Shown here: positions 6,286 through 13,064 of the stretch, one piece after another
Layout of the letters: the number at the start of each line of letters is the position of its first letter
Position numbering within the stretch: the stretch's first letter is position 1
NCBI GenBank assembly: GCA_001786015.1
Contig: MFVH01000004.1
Coordinates: forward strand, 1-15,574
Length of the DNA stretch: 15,574 nucleotides
Direction of reading: 5' to 3'
Origin: Candidatus Nomurabacteria bacterium RIFCSPLOWO2_01_FULL_46_18
Lineage (GTDB): Bacteria; Patescibacteriota; Minisyncoccia; Phycocordibacterales; UBA9973
Program-made: the position numbers and the translations under genes
The notes under the pieces: model-generated
Databases searched by the model: none
What the model was told of the DNA's origin: nothing
What the model saw: the letters and a program-made list of their open reading frames with translations, nothing else

Positions 6286-7575
6286 TTACCCTTGATGACC
6301 TAACGTAGCAAGGTTTGATTTAAAAATTTTTTCGAATTCTTCGCGGTCGTCGAAGTGATGGCGCACACCCTTGATTTCTTGGTAGTCTTCGTGGCCCTTG
6401 CCGGCGCAAAGTATGATGTCGCCACTGCCTGCCAAGCGCATCGCCTCGGCAATCGCTTCGCGACGATTGGTAATTGTTTTTACTTTTGAAGAATCTTCGG
6501 GCGATAAGTCAGTGAGCATCTCGGCAATTATCTGCCCGGGGTCTTCGCTTCTCGGATTGTCCGAGGTTAAAATAGGAATATCAGCAAGCGAGGCGACGAT
6601 TTTTCCCATCTTTGGGCGCTTCAAGGGATCGCGGTCTCCCCCGCATCCGGCAAGAGCAATCAGCTTTCCTCTCACGGGGAGGACTTCTCGAGCGGCGATG
6701 AGAACTTTCTCTAGCGCATCCGGACTGTGAGCGTAATCCACTATAACCAGCGCCCCATTCGGAGCTTTAAGGTGCTCAAATCTACCTCTCGGCGGCGCAA
6801 TGCTCTCTAAAATTTTATTTACCCCGCCTGGGCTAGGCGAGGTGAACCCCTCCATATCAAAACCAAGGAGCCTACAGGCGCTCCAAACAGCCAAGAGATT
6901 GTAAGCGTTGAATTTGCCGAGGAGTTTGGATTTGATCATCTCGTTATTGAAATTTAATTCCAGTCCGGAAAAATCTAACTTGTCGATGCTCCCCTTAAAA
7001 TTAACTTCTTTATCCTCGAATCCATAAAAAAACTTCTTCGCCCTTGAATGCTGCAAAATCACCCTACCGTGCGTGTCATCGGCGTTGGAGAGAGCGAAGG
7101 CGCTTGTAGGCAATTTGTCGAAAAACTTTTTCTTCGCCTGGAAATAATTTTCCAGATTCCCGTGATAATCGAGGTGATCATGCGTCAGGTTGGTGAAAAT
7201 TCCGCCACTGAAATTTATTCCTGCCACTCTATTCTGATCAAGCGCGTGCGAAGAGACTTCCATGAAGACATATTCGCAGCCCGCCGCAGCCATGCGGGAG
7301 AAAAGCTTTACTAGAAATACAGAGTCCGGCGTTGTGCCGGGGGTGTTTTCTTTGGTATTGATTTTCTCCCCGGCAATCAGTATTTCAACAGTACTAACGA
7401 GGCCTGCCTTGTATCCCAGAGCGGTTGCGATTTTGTAGAGCAAAGTCGCCGTCGTGGTCTTTCCGTTCGTCCCCGTTACGCCCACGGTCTTCAACTTCCT
7501 CGCCGGGTCGCCGTAATAAACTCTCGCGAGCATTAACTTTCCAGACCACCAAATGCGCTTTAGTTTATTTATCAT
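6286..7575 (-). CDS. murE: UDP-MurNAc-tripeptide synthetase without N-terminal domain
   Basis: A 429-residue cytoplasmic ligase that adds the third residue to UDP-MurNAc-L-Ala-D-Glu. Motifs: P-loop GVTGTNGKTTT (32-42), MEVSSHALDQNR (105-116), FTNLTHDHLDYHG (127-139), GRFE, VDYAHSPDALEK (279-290), GCGGDRDPLKRPKM and SDNPRSEDP (338-346). DNPR is the known signature for meso-diaminopimelate rather than lysine. E. coli MurE has about 495 residues; here the UDP-binding first domain is reduced to about 30 residues ending in YYGDPARKLK, as I recall for other parcubacterial MurE. Residues 243-252 look like a small insertion encoded by a GC palindrome. It is last in the secA operon, 48 nt after the MFS gene. 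That gap holds tandem palindromes that may give murE its own control. No Shine-Dalgarno precedes the ATG. Confidence 0.93.
   Translation of the reverse strand: MINKLKRIWWSGKLMLARVYYGDPARKLKTVGVTGTNGKTTTATLLYKIATALGYKAGLVSTVEILIAGEKINTKENTPGTTPDSVFLVKLFSRMAAAGCEYVFMEVSSHALDQNRVAGINFSGGIFTNLTHDHLDYHGNLENYFQAKKKFFDKLPTSAFALSNADDTHGRVILQHSRAKKFFYGFEDKEVNFKGSIDKLDFSGLELNFNNEMIKSKLLGKFNAYNLLAVWSACRLLGFDMEGFTSPSPGGVNKILESIAPPRGRFEHLKAPNGALVIVDYAHSPDALEKVLIAAREVLPVRGKLIALAGCGGDRDPLKRPKMGKIVASLADIPILTSDNPRSEDPGQIIAEMLTDLSPEDSSKVKTITNRREAIAEAMRLAGSGDIILCAGKGHEDYQEIKGVRHHFDDREEFEKIFKSNLATLGHQG
6818..6846 (-). repeat. In-frame GC palindrome inside murE
   Basis: Left arm ACCCCGCCT (6821-6829) and right arm AGGCGAGGT (6835-6843) pair over 9 positions with one G-T wobble, loop GGGCT; the pairing can extend outward to 6818/6846. 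It encodes GFTSPSPGGV (residues 243-252), which sits where the family usually goes straight from the helix after CRLLGFD into NKILESI. It shares TTTACCCCGCC with the palindrome in secA (10336-10346), and both are read as Gly-Gly-Val-Asn. Confidence 0.65.
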
Positions 7576-7622
7576 GATTTAAATCAGTATTTAAATACGT
7601 ATTCAAATACTTACAAGTATAC
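7576..7622. promoter_or_regulatory. Tandem AT-rich palindromes, putative operator/promoter of murE
   Basis: The 48-nt gap between the MFS stop and the murE start is almost entirely palindromes: GATTTAAATC (7576-7585), GTATTTAAATAC (7587-7598), GTATTCAAATAC (7599-7610, one mismatch) and GTATAC (7617-7622). The two 12-mers are adjacent direct copies of one palindrome, as expected for side-by-side dimeric repressor sites. On the minus strand a possible TTGTAA-17-TAAATA promoter overlaps them. Confidence 0.5.
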
Positions 7623-7623
7623 C

Positions 7624-8850
7624 CTAGACATGCGCTTTTTTCACTTTATAAATGAAGATGAAGCCGTTGGTGAAAATAATCAAGGAGGCAAGGATGACTG
7701 GGACGAAACTCGCGATTGCGGCCGCGATTAAGCCGGCGAAAATTGGCGGAAGCGACTGCCCGAGTGAAGAAATTGACGATCCAATGCCGAGCACCTCCCC
7801 CCGTACGCGCTCTTCGGTGCGCTTGGTCAGGAGTGAGGAGAAATTTGCCTGCTGGATGCCGTTTGGAATCGAGGCAATCGGCACGACGAAGAGCAGTGCC
7901 CACCAAACTTGCGGCACGAGGTAGAGCATAAGCCCGATCCCCGTCATAATATAAGCCGGACCGAGCAGGTCCGCCTCCCTGAATTTATTTGCGAGGTATC
8001 GGACAACCACAAGCTGGGTGATGATAATCCAAATGCCGACATAGGCGAAGAAATTCCCGATTTGCACCGAGGAAAACCCAAATTTATTGGTAAGGTAAAC
8101 ATTGAAAAAAGAAGTAAAAAAAGAAAAACCGAAGTTAAATAAAAATGAGACCAAAAATAATCCCCGGATGTTCTCGTATTTTCTTGCTTTGGCAATATTC
8201 TCGAACGAGGCTAGCATCTTAATCTTTCGGTCCGGATGTTTTTCCGAAATACTCTCTCTGAAGAAAAAGCGAATAGAGAACGCATTTGCGAGCGCGAGAA
8301 CTCCGGAGAAAATAAAGGGAGTCGAGGCGGAGAAAAAAGGCAAAATTGAAGGACTTGAAAGTACTCCTCCTAGGAACGGCCCCAGAATAAACCCAAGCGC
8401 GAAAGTTGCCCCCATCATTCCGAAGGCTTTGGTTCGCTCTTCCGGAGCGGTAGAGTCCGCGATCGCCGCTTGTGCCACGGAGATGTTGCCGCCGGTTGCA
8501 CCGTCAATGAGGCGCGAGATAAAAAGAAGCGGAAGGTTACCGGTCCAGATGGCAAAGGCGAAAACAAAATAAGAAGCCGATGTGCCAAGAATGGAAATAA
8601 ATAAAACAGGCTTGCGGCCATATTTGTCGGAGAGCGCTCCAAGAATTGGAGACGCGAAAAATGCAGCAAGCGGATAAGTAGCAACCAGAAGGCCAAGAAG
8701 GATAAGTCCTAAGTCTCCCTTGGACGGATCTAGGAGATAATAAGGCGAGGAGGGTTCGCCGAGAAGCTGCGGAATGATAGGAATGAGAATCCCAATTCCG
8801 AGCATATCCAAGAAAACGGTAAAGTAGAGAAACCAGAGATGTCTCTTCAT
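7624..8850 (-). CDS. MFS transporter, DHA1/TetA-like drug:proton antiporter type
   Basis: A 408-residue inner-membrane protein with about 12 hydrophobic segments. The start at 8850 gives MKRHLWFLYFTVFLDMLGIGILIPIIPQLL, the typical first helix with the conserved Asp of TetA-like transporters. The loop 2-3 motif GALSDKYGRKPVL matches the MFS signature GxxxDRxGRR/K, and helix 4-5 has RLIDGATGGNISVAQAAIAD followed by the motif-C-like GFILGPFLGGVLS. The family expels drugs or other small hydrophobic molecules in exchange for protons; the substrate cannot be read from sequence. A longer in-frame version starting at 9006 is rejected because it runs back into the NUDIX gene and adds a charged, non-membrane extension. 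The ATG overlaps the NUDIX stop as ATGA (4 nt), so translation is coupled. Confidence 0.9.
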   Translation of the reverse strand: MKRHLWFLYFTVFLDMLGIGILIPIIPQLLGEPSSPYYLLDPSKGDLGLILLGLLVATYPLAAFFASPILGALSDKYGRKPVLFISILGTSASYFVFAFAIWTGNLPLLFISRLIDGATGGNISVAQAAIADSTAPEERTKAFGMMGATFALGFILGPFLGGVLSSPSILPFFSASTPFIFSGVLALANAFSIRFFFRESISEKHPDRKIKMLASFENIAKARKYENIRGLFLVSFLFNFGFSFFTSFFNVYLTNKFGFSSVQIGNFFAYVGIWIIITQLVVVRYLANKFREADLLGPAYIMTGIGLMLYLVPQVWWALLFVVPIASIPNGIQQANFSSLLTKRTEERVRGEVLGIGSSISSLGQSLPPIFAGLIAAAIASFVPVILASLIIFTNGFIFIYKVKKAHV

Positions 8851-9311
8851 ATTTCTGTTACTTCTTCTAATTCCTTCTCCAAAATCGCATTCCCTTCTCC
8901 AAAAAGGAATTTCCCTTTGAACTTTTTTCCTTTTAAAAACATCGGCATCCAATACATATCGTCCGGCCACATTTCCATGAATGGAATCTCGTCGATATGA
9001 AACCATTTCGGCCTCATTTCTTCGCTTTCTTCGGGCTCACCGGAATAATCCCCAATTTTAAAAATATGCACTTGAATTATTTCCGGATTGCCCTGAAATT
9101 CAAAATCAAGAATACCAACTTTTTCTAAATCTTTTGCTTCTAGCCCACATTCTTCCATGAGTTCTCTTTTGGCAGCATCCTCAACACCCTCCATTTCCAC
9201 CTTGCCGCCAAATCCGTTCCACTTCCCTTTTCCAAATCCTCGCTTTTTCATCCCAAGGAGAATCTTTGGGTGCTCGTGAATTATGCACAAAGTATCGGTC
9301 CGGGTTTTCAT
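8847..9311 (-). CDS. NUDIX hydrolase, MTH1/NUDT1-like (oxidised nucleotide sanitiser)
   Basis: A 154-residue NUDIX protein closest in pattern to MTH1 (8-oxo-dGTP/2-hydroxy-dATP diphosphatase). The family-specific block LLGMKKRGFGKGKWNGFGGKVE is followed by the NUDIX box, read as G-x5-E-x7-RELMEECGL (from about residue 35), which keeps all the catalytic acids. The distal MTH1 motif EEMRPKWFHIDEIPFMEMWPDD, with the paired aspartates that read the base, is also present (about 98-119). It probably hydrolyses oxidised purine triphosphates to protect the nucleotide pool. Its ATG overlaps the preceding NUDIX stop by 1 nt (TAATG) and its TGA overlaps the MFS start. The TGA stop shows UGA is not recoded here. 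Confidence 0.9.
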   Translation of the reverse strand: MKTRTDTLCIIHEHPKILLGMKKRGFGKGKWNGFGGKVEMEGVEDAAKRELMEECGLEAKDLEKVGILDFEFQGNPEIIQVHIFKIGDYSGEPEESEEMRPKWFHIDEIPFMEMWPDDMYWMPMFLKGKKFKGKFLFGEGNAILEKELEEVTEI

Positions 9312-9748
9312 TAGTTATCAAAATAATTTCTGCCAGTTTTCAGGGCTTCAATGATGGTGGGCCAAGATTTAAATAGAGGGGAAGGCATTTCGTCTAGTGA
9401 ATACCACGCCCAACTTTCGCATTTTTCTGGCTCCATTACTTTTGGTTCACCTGATTTCCACTGGCAAGTCACTGCGATATCTATGTAATGCTTTGGCGCA
9501 TAGTCCTTCATGTTATATATGCGTAAAAATTTTATATTTTCAACTTCCATTCCTGTCTCTTCTCTTGCCTCACGCTTTACGCAGTTTTCAATTGACTCCA
9601 TATACTCTAGATGCCCGCCCGGGGAAGCATAATCCCCTACACCATGAGATCCTTTTCGTTTCCCGAGTAGTACTTTTCCTCCTTTCATTAAGACAATTGC
9701 GATCCCCACTCTCGGCCTATCAAATTTTTCAGTTTTTTTATTTCCCAT
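9311..9748 (-). CDS. NUDIX hydrolase, NUDT15/MTH2-like
   Basis: A 145-residue NUDIX protein with RPRVGIAIVLMKGGKVLLGKRKGSHG, then GDYASPGGHLEYMESIENCVKREAREETGMEV, a full NUDIX box (G-x5-E-x7-REAREETGM). The C-terminal part has the LPLF-type segment as MPSPLFKSWPTIIEAL. The KRKGSHG...PGGHLE pattern recalls NUDT15/MTH2-like nucleoside triphosphate diphosphatases. The substrate is not certain and could be dCTP-like or modified nucleotides. The start MGNKK lies inside an 11-nt overlap with the DUF1653 gene, ATGGGAAATAA, which holds this start and the upstream stop. It is followed by a second, different NUDIX gene with a 1-nt overlap, so the two are made together. Confidence 0.9.
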   Translation of the reverse strand: MGNKKTEKFDRPRVGIAIVLMKGGKVLLGKRKGSHGVGDYASPGGHLEYMESIENCVKREAREETGMEVENIKFLRIYNMKDYAPKHYIDIAVTCQWKSGEPKVMEPEKCESWAWYSLDEMPSPLFKSWPTIIEALKTGRNYFDN

Positions 9749-10070
9749 ACATGATTTCTTTTATTTTTTCTAACTTGGAAATAACTTTCGAGTCAATGAT
9801 TTTAGTAAAACGTAGCATTTTCTTGCCGTCCTTTATTACACTCTCCATAAACATTTGGAGCGATCTAACGTCCCAATGTTTTCCTATTTTATAAACCGAA
9901 GCGTCATACAGCGGTCGATAAACTACCATGGCAGATTCATCCAGTCCGTCAATTTCAGTATGGTGGGCAATATTTAAAACTTCATAGGCATAATTGTTTA
10001 CCTCACCATTCGAGTCGTGTTTATAGTGATAATAAAATCCCAGTTCTGGTGTTTTCAACTTATTTCCCAT
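9738..10070 (-). CDS. DUF1653 domain protein
   Basis: A 110-residue protein with the DUF1653 pattern: FYYHYKHD at the N-terminus, then YEVLNIAHHTE, MVVYRPLYD, DVRSLQMFMESV and KKMLRFTKI. These small soluble domains are widespread and have no established biochemical function. In several bacteria they lie beside NUDIX or other nucleotide-handling genes, as here. About 30 residues after the domain form a lysine-rich tail. The start MGNK overlaps the stop of a 35-residue ORF by 11 nt, and its own stop overlaps the NUDIX start by the same 11 bases. No Shine-Dalgarno is present, so coupling to the upstream gene is the likely mode of initiation. Confidence 0.85.
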   Translation of the reverse strand: MGNKLKTPELGFYYHYKHDSNGEVNNYAYEVLNIAHHTEIDGLDESAMVVYRPLYDASVYKIGKHWDVRSLQMFMESVIKDGKKMLRFTKIIDSKVISKLEKIKEIMYGK

Positions 10071-10167
10071 GATTTTTTCTCTTCATCCACCACTTTTTGA
10101 AAAACGGCATGGAGAATTGCGGGATTCTCTCCTCAATATTTTTTACTCTTTTTTCCAAATTTTCCAT
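10060..10167 (-). CDS. 35-residue ORF between secA and DUF1653
   Basis: A small ORF that fills the only gap in the operon. It starts 4 nt after the secA stop (TAA AATT ATG) and its stop lies inside the first codons of the DUF1653 gene (11-nt overlap). The peptide begins MENLEKRVKNIEERIPQFS, a short charged helix, then has an aromatic-basic part MPFFKKWWMKRKNHGK. The FF/WW/KR clustering would suit binding to a membrane surface or nucleic acid, but no family is recognised. Its role might only be to carry ribosomes from secA to the DUF1653 gene. Coding status is supported by position and the shared junction architecture, not by homology. Confidence 0.5.
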   Translation of the reverse strand: MENLEKRVKNIEERIPQFSMPFFKKWWMKRKNHGK

Positions 10168-10171
10168 AATT

Positions 10172-12679
10172 TTATTTCCCGTGGCATTTTTTAAACTTCT
10201 TACCTGAACCACACCAACACGGATCGTTTCGACCCAACTTCGGCAAGCCTTCGTTGGGCACGCCTATTTTATCCTTCGGCCCACCAAGTTCACTCGGCTC
10301 CTGGTGACTGGTTATCAAGGTCCCGGTTGTTTCGTTTACCCCGCCCGTATCTTGGGCGGGACGAGCATTTTCGACGTTTATCGTCTCAATCAGGGAAAAT
10401 ACCTGCCCTTTGAAAGCTTCCTCCATTTCTTTAAACATTCCCAGACCCTCTTTTTTATACTCCACGATCGGCTCCCGCTGGCCGTAGGCGCGAAGATTTA
10501 CCGAACTTCGCAGATAGTCCATCGCCTCCAGATGCTCCATCCAGAGAGTATCGGTGCTGTAGAGCGCAATTCTTCGGACGGTTTCGTAAAACGCCTCCTC
10601 GCCCAGCTTTTCTTTCTTTTCGGCTATCACTTTCTTTGCATTTTCATTAACTTCCTTAATTTTCTCCAGAATCTCCTCGATTTTTTCTTTCTCTCCCCGC
10701 ATCATCTCCTGTCTGCGAGTGTAAATAATTTTGCGCTGGTGATTCATGACGTCATCATATTCAAGTGTGTGCTTGCGAGCGTCGAAGTGAAAACCCTCGA
10801 TCTTCGCCTGCGCGTTCTCCAGTGATTTTGAAATGAATCGGTTTTCGATCGGCTGGTCTTCCGGAATACCGAAGCGCCCCATCATCGTCTTAATCTTCTC
10901 CGCGCCGAAAACACGCATCAGTTCATCTTCGAGCGAGACATAAAACTGCGTTTCACCCGGATCGCCCTGTCGGCCGGAGCGACCGCGGAGCTGATTGTCA
11001 ATTCTACGCGCCTCGTGTCGCTCGGTGCCGAGCACAAAAAGCCCGCCCAAGCTTTTTACTTTCTCGTAATCATTCTGCGTGTGCGGATTCCCGCCCAACT
11101 TAATGTCAATTCCTCGTCCTGCCATGTTGGTGGCGATCGTGACCGCGCCTAATTTACCAGCCTGGGCGATCACCTCGCCTTCCTTCTCGTGATTTTTTGC
11201 ATTCAAAATTGTGTGAGTAACTCCTTCTTGTTTTAAATAAGCGGAGAGAAGTTCGTTCTTTTCGATTGAAACCGTGCCGACCAGAACCGGCTGGTTCTTC
11301 TGGTTGAGTTCCTTGATTTTTTTCGCGATTGCTTGAAATTTTCCCTTCTCGCTCTGATAAATAAGATCCTCGTGATCGATACGCACGACCGAGCGATTAG
11401 TCGGAATTACAATTACATCCAGGCCGTAGACTTTCAGGAATTCCTCCGCCGAAGTTGCCGCCGTTCCGGTCATGCCGGAGAGCTTTTTATAGAATCGGAA
11501 ATAATTCTGGAAAGTAATCGAGCCGGAGGTGCGAGTCTCTTTCTCGATTTTGACTCCTTCTTTGGCTTCAATCGCCTGGTGGATCCCCTCGCTCCAACGC
11601 CGCCCGGGCTGTAGCCGACCAGTAAAGGGGTCGACGATGACCACTTCGCCTTCCTTGACTACATAATCTTTATCCCGCTCAAAAAGTGCCTGCGCTTTAA
11701 CCGCGGTTTCCAAATGATGCACGTATTTTATGCCTTTTTCGGTGTAAATGTTAGAAATCCCGAGCAAATTTTCCGCCTTGGTGATACCTTCGTCCGTGAG
11801 CTGAATTGCTCGGAGCTTTTCATCAACCGTATAATCCATATCCCGCTTCAATTGTTTGGCGATTTTGTCGAATTTGGTGTAAAAATCTTCCGATTCGGCG
11901 GCCGCGGAAGAAATAATGAGCGGAGTGCGGGCTTCGTCGATCAAGATCGAGTCAACTTCGTCCACGATGGCGTAAAAAAACTCCCTTTGCACGACGTTCT
12001 CGAGAGAAGTCGCCAAGTTGTCGCGCAGATAATCAAAACCAAACTCATGATTCGTGCCGTAAGTAATGTCCGCGGCATAAGCCTCCTTCCGCGAGCAGGG
12101 TTTCAAAAAATCATAAACAACTTTGAATTCTCCGACCCGATCGCGCTCGCTATCTTCTTCTCTGTGGAGCGGCGAGTAAAGATAGGAAACATTTTGAGAA
12201 TTAATCACGCCGACCGAAAGACCGAGAGAGTTGTAAATCTGCCCCATCAGCACCGCCCCGAGGCGTGCGAGATAATCGTTGACCGTGATAAGGTGCGCCC
12301 CGCGGCCGAGAAGCGCGTTTAAGTAAAGCGGGAGCGTCGCTACCAAAGTTTTCCCTTCACCTGTTTTCATCTCGGCGATTTTGCCTAGATGGAGCGCGAC
12401 TCCGCCAACCAGCTGGACATCATAGGGCCGTTCGCCCAAATTTCTTTTAGCCGCTTCCCGCGCCAGGGCGAAAGCTTCCGGCAGAATGTCATCCAGAGTT
12501 TCCCCGTCATCGTTTCTCTTGGCTAATCTATCCTTAAATTCCTGGGTTTTTTTGGGAAAATCGGTGTCGAGGAGCTTCGAAAAATCATCCTCAAGGGCAT
12601 TGATTTTGTCTACGATTTTTTGCACGTCTTTCAAGAATTTTGAGCTCTCATCGCTGAATATTTTTCCAAAAATTGCCAT
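10172..12679 (-). CDS. secA: Preprotein translocase ATPase SecA
   Basis: An 835-residue motor that drives unfolded proteins through SecYEG at the membrane. Order of motifs: Walker A EMKTGEGKT (103-111), ITVNDYLAR, ITYGTNHEFGFDYLRDN (205-221), the DEAD-box variant DEVD (240-243), GMTGTAATSAEEF, NMAGRGIDIKLGG, ERHEARRIDNQLRGRSGRQGDPG, and a C-terminal zinc site CWCGSGKKFKKCH. Compared with E. coli (901 residues) the C-terminal linker is shorter. Residues about 160-197 contain an insertion with YLYSPLHREEDSERD that I recall in parcubacterial SecA. A GC palindrome is encoded in frame in the linker near residue 776. It is the first gene of the operon; a -10 hexamer sits 7 nt before the ATG, predicting a leaderless mRNA. 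Confidence 0.97.
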   Translation of the reverse strand: MAIFGKIFSDESSKFLKDVQKIVDKINALEDDFSKLLDTDFPKKTQEFKDRLAKRNDDGETLDDILPEAFALAREAAKRNLGERPYDVQLVGGVALHLGKIAEMKTGEGKTLVATLPLYLNALLGRGAHLITVNDYLARLGAVLMGQIYNSLGLSVGVINSQNVSYLYSPLHREEDSERDRVGEFKVVYDFLKPCSRKEAYAADITYGTNHEFGFDYLRDNLATSLENVVQREFFYAIVDEVDSILIDEARTPLIISSAAAESEDFYTKFDKIAKQLKRDMDYTVDEKLRAIQLTDEGITKAENLLGISNIYTEKGIKYVHHLETAVKAQALFERDKDYVVKEGEVVIVDPFTGRLQPGRRWSEGIHQAIEAKEGVKIEKETRTSGSITFQNYFRFYKKLSGMTGTAATSAEEFLKVYGLDVIVIPTNRSVVRIDHEDLIYQSEKGKFQAIAKKIKELNQKNQPVLVGTVSIEKNELLSAYLKQEGVTHTILNAKNHEKEGEVIAQAGKLGAVTIATNMAGRGIDIKLGGNPHTQNDYEKVKSLGGLFVLGTERHEARRIDNQLRGRSGRQGDPGETQFYVSLEDELMRVFGAEKIKTMMGRFGIPEDQPIENRFISKSLENAQAKIEGFHFDARKHTLEYDDVMNHQRKIIYTRRQEMMRGEKEKIEEILEKIKEVNENAKKVIAEKKEKLGEEAFYETVRRIALYSTDTLWMEHLEAMDYLRSSVNLRAYGQREPIVEYKKEGLGMFKEMEEAFKGQVFSLIETINVENARPAQDTGGVNETTGTLITSHQEPSELGGPKDKIGVPNEGLPKLGRNDPCWCGSGKKFKKCHGK
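10336..10361 (-). repeat. In-frame GC palindrome inside secA linker
   Basis: CCCGCCC (10340-10346) and GGGCGGG (10354-10360) form a perfect 7-bp inverted repeat with loop GTATCTT, flanked by TTTA. It encodes part of ARPAQDTGGVN in the variable linker before the zinc site. It shares TTTACCCCGCC with the murE palindrome and the same reading frame (Gly-Gly-Val-Asn). Confidence 0.6.
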
Positions 12680-12686
12680 AAATTAT

Positions 12687-12695
12687 ATCTTAGCA
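12687..12695 (-). promoter_or_regulatory. Extended -10 promoter of the secA operon
   Basis: Minus strand TGC-TAAGAT, then ATAATTT and the ATG at 12679. The predicted start site coincides with the ATG. A competing TATAAT (12682-12687) lies only 2 nt from the ATG and is too close. No clear -35 is seen. Confidence 0.5.
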
Positions 12696-12723
12696 CACCC
12701 CGCTCAATAACGGGACAAGAAAG

Positions 12724-12747
12724 AAAAAATCCTCCGAGGTCGGAGGA
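12724..12747 (-). terminator. Intrinsic terminator of the lysine-rich mini-gene
   Basis: TCCTCCG (12730-12736), loop AGGT, CGGAGGA (12741-12747): a perfect 7-bp GC-rich stem, followed on the minus strand by six T (12724-12729). The plus strand has CTTTTT after the stem, so it could also act in that direction. It separates the mini-gene from the secA promoter. Confidence 0.85.
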
Positions 12748-12768
12748 CTTTTTCTAGGTGGGAAAAGA

Positions 12769-12816
12769 CTATGCTCGCTTCTTTCCCTTTTTTGCTGCCT
12801 TTTTTTTCTTAGCCAT
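12769..12816 (-). CDS. 15-residue lysine-rich mini-protein
   Basis: ATG to TAG encodes MAKKKKAAKKGKKRA, nine Lys plus one Arg in 15 residues. It ends 22 nt before a strong terminator on the same strand, and nothing else lies between the terminator and the AT-rich region upstream, so this looks like a free-standing transcription unit. The start context AAAAATTATGG resembles that of the 35-residue ORF. Such tails resemble the disordered basic ends of histone-H1-like or ribosomal proteins; binding to nucleic acid or ribosome is a reasonable guess. The alternative is that the transcript is a small RNA and the ORF is incidental to its A-rich sequence. Confidence 0.5.
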   Translation of the reverse strand: MAKKKKAAKKGKKRA

Positions 12817-12853
12817 AATTTTTTTCGCGCGAATTAATTTGCTAAATTAGTTT

Positions 12854-12883
12854 GCAATAAAAACGACCAGAAACTTTTATTGC
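12854..12883. repeat. AT-rich inverted repeat upstream of the mini-gene
   Basis: GCAATAAAA (12854-12862) and TTTTATTGC (12875-12883) form a perfect 9-bp inverted repeat with a 12-nt loop. Smaller palindromes lie nearby (AATTAATT 12832-12839 region, CTAAATTAG 12842-12850). It may be an operator for the mini-gene or a weak hairpin; no adjacent T-run makes a clear terminator. Confidence 0.4.
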
Positions 12884-12942
12884 CTACACAATATAATTAT
12901 CCCGCACATTAAAATCAAATACAATGCTTTTAGGAGCAAAAC

Positions 12943-12951
12943 TGTGGATAA
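12943..12951. other. Single DnaA-box-like nonamer
   Basis: TGTGGATAA is the exact complement of the consensus DnaA box TTATCCACA. It stands alone in an AT-rich intergenic stretch; no second box, dnaA or dnaN is seen, so an origin is not supported. Confidence 0.3.
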
Positions 12952-12969
12952 CTAATCATTTTCATTTGA

Positions 12970-13024
12970 GGCGGGTGATGGCGAATCTCCAACATATGTG
13001 CCTATGTGAGTGCGACCACCCGCC
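12970..13024. other. Compact foldable element, possible structured RNA
   Basis: An 8-bp GC clamp GGCGGGTG/CACCCGCC (12970-12977/13017-13024) encloses an internal loop and an inner stem CTC-ca-ACATA paired with TATGT-GAG (12987-12996/13003-13010), loop TGTGCC. About 16 bp of pairing in 55 nt, in a gap without genes, next to a tRNA. No T-run follows on either strand, so it is not a terminator. I could not match it to a known riboswitch class, and the strand is not determined. Confidence 0.45.
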
Positions 13025-13064
13025 ACAGATAAAAACAATTGTGATATATTATTGTAGCACACGG

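Noticed and set aside
6271..6286. Terminator between the convergent mpl and murE genes
   Set aside because: The 14-nt gap contains no hairpin with a T-run; only read-through or overlap termination could apply.
8102..8572. A 156-codon plus-strand ORF opposite the MFS gene
   Set aside because: It is antisense to clear MFS motifs and has a low-complexity Lys/Ala composition.
8847..8849. UGA recoding as in Gracilibacteria
   Set aside because: TGA is a true stop at the NUDIX/MFS junction and the reading frames of all recognised proteins contain no internal TGA.
8851..9006. Upstream extension of the MFS gene to 9006
   Set aside because: It would lie inside the NUDIX gene and add a charged stretch; the ATGA overlap at 8847-8850 gives a natural start.
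11714..12322. A 202-codon plus-strand ORF and other long ORFs opposite secA
   Set aside because: They are antisense to a fully conserved secA reading frame and show no domain pattern; GC-rich third positions open the opposite frame.
12820..13060. Replication origin
   Set aside because: There is one DnaA-box-like nonamer and AT-rich repeats, but no cluster of boxes, no dnaA or dnaN, and no way to see GC skew here.
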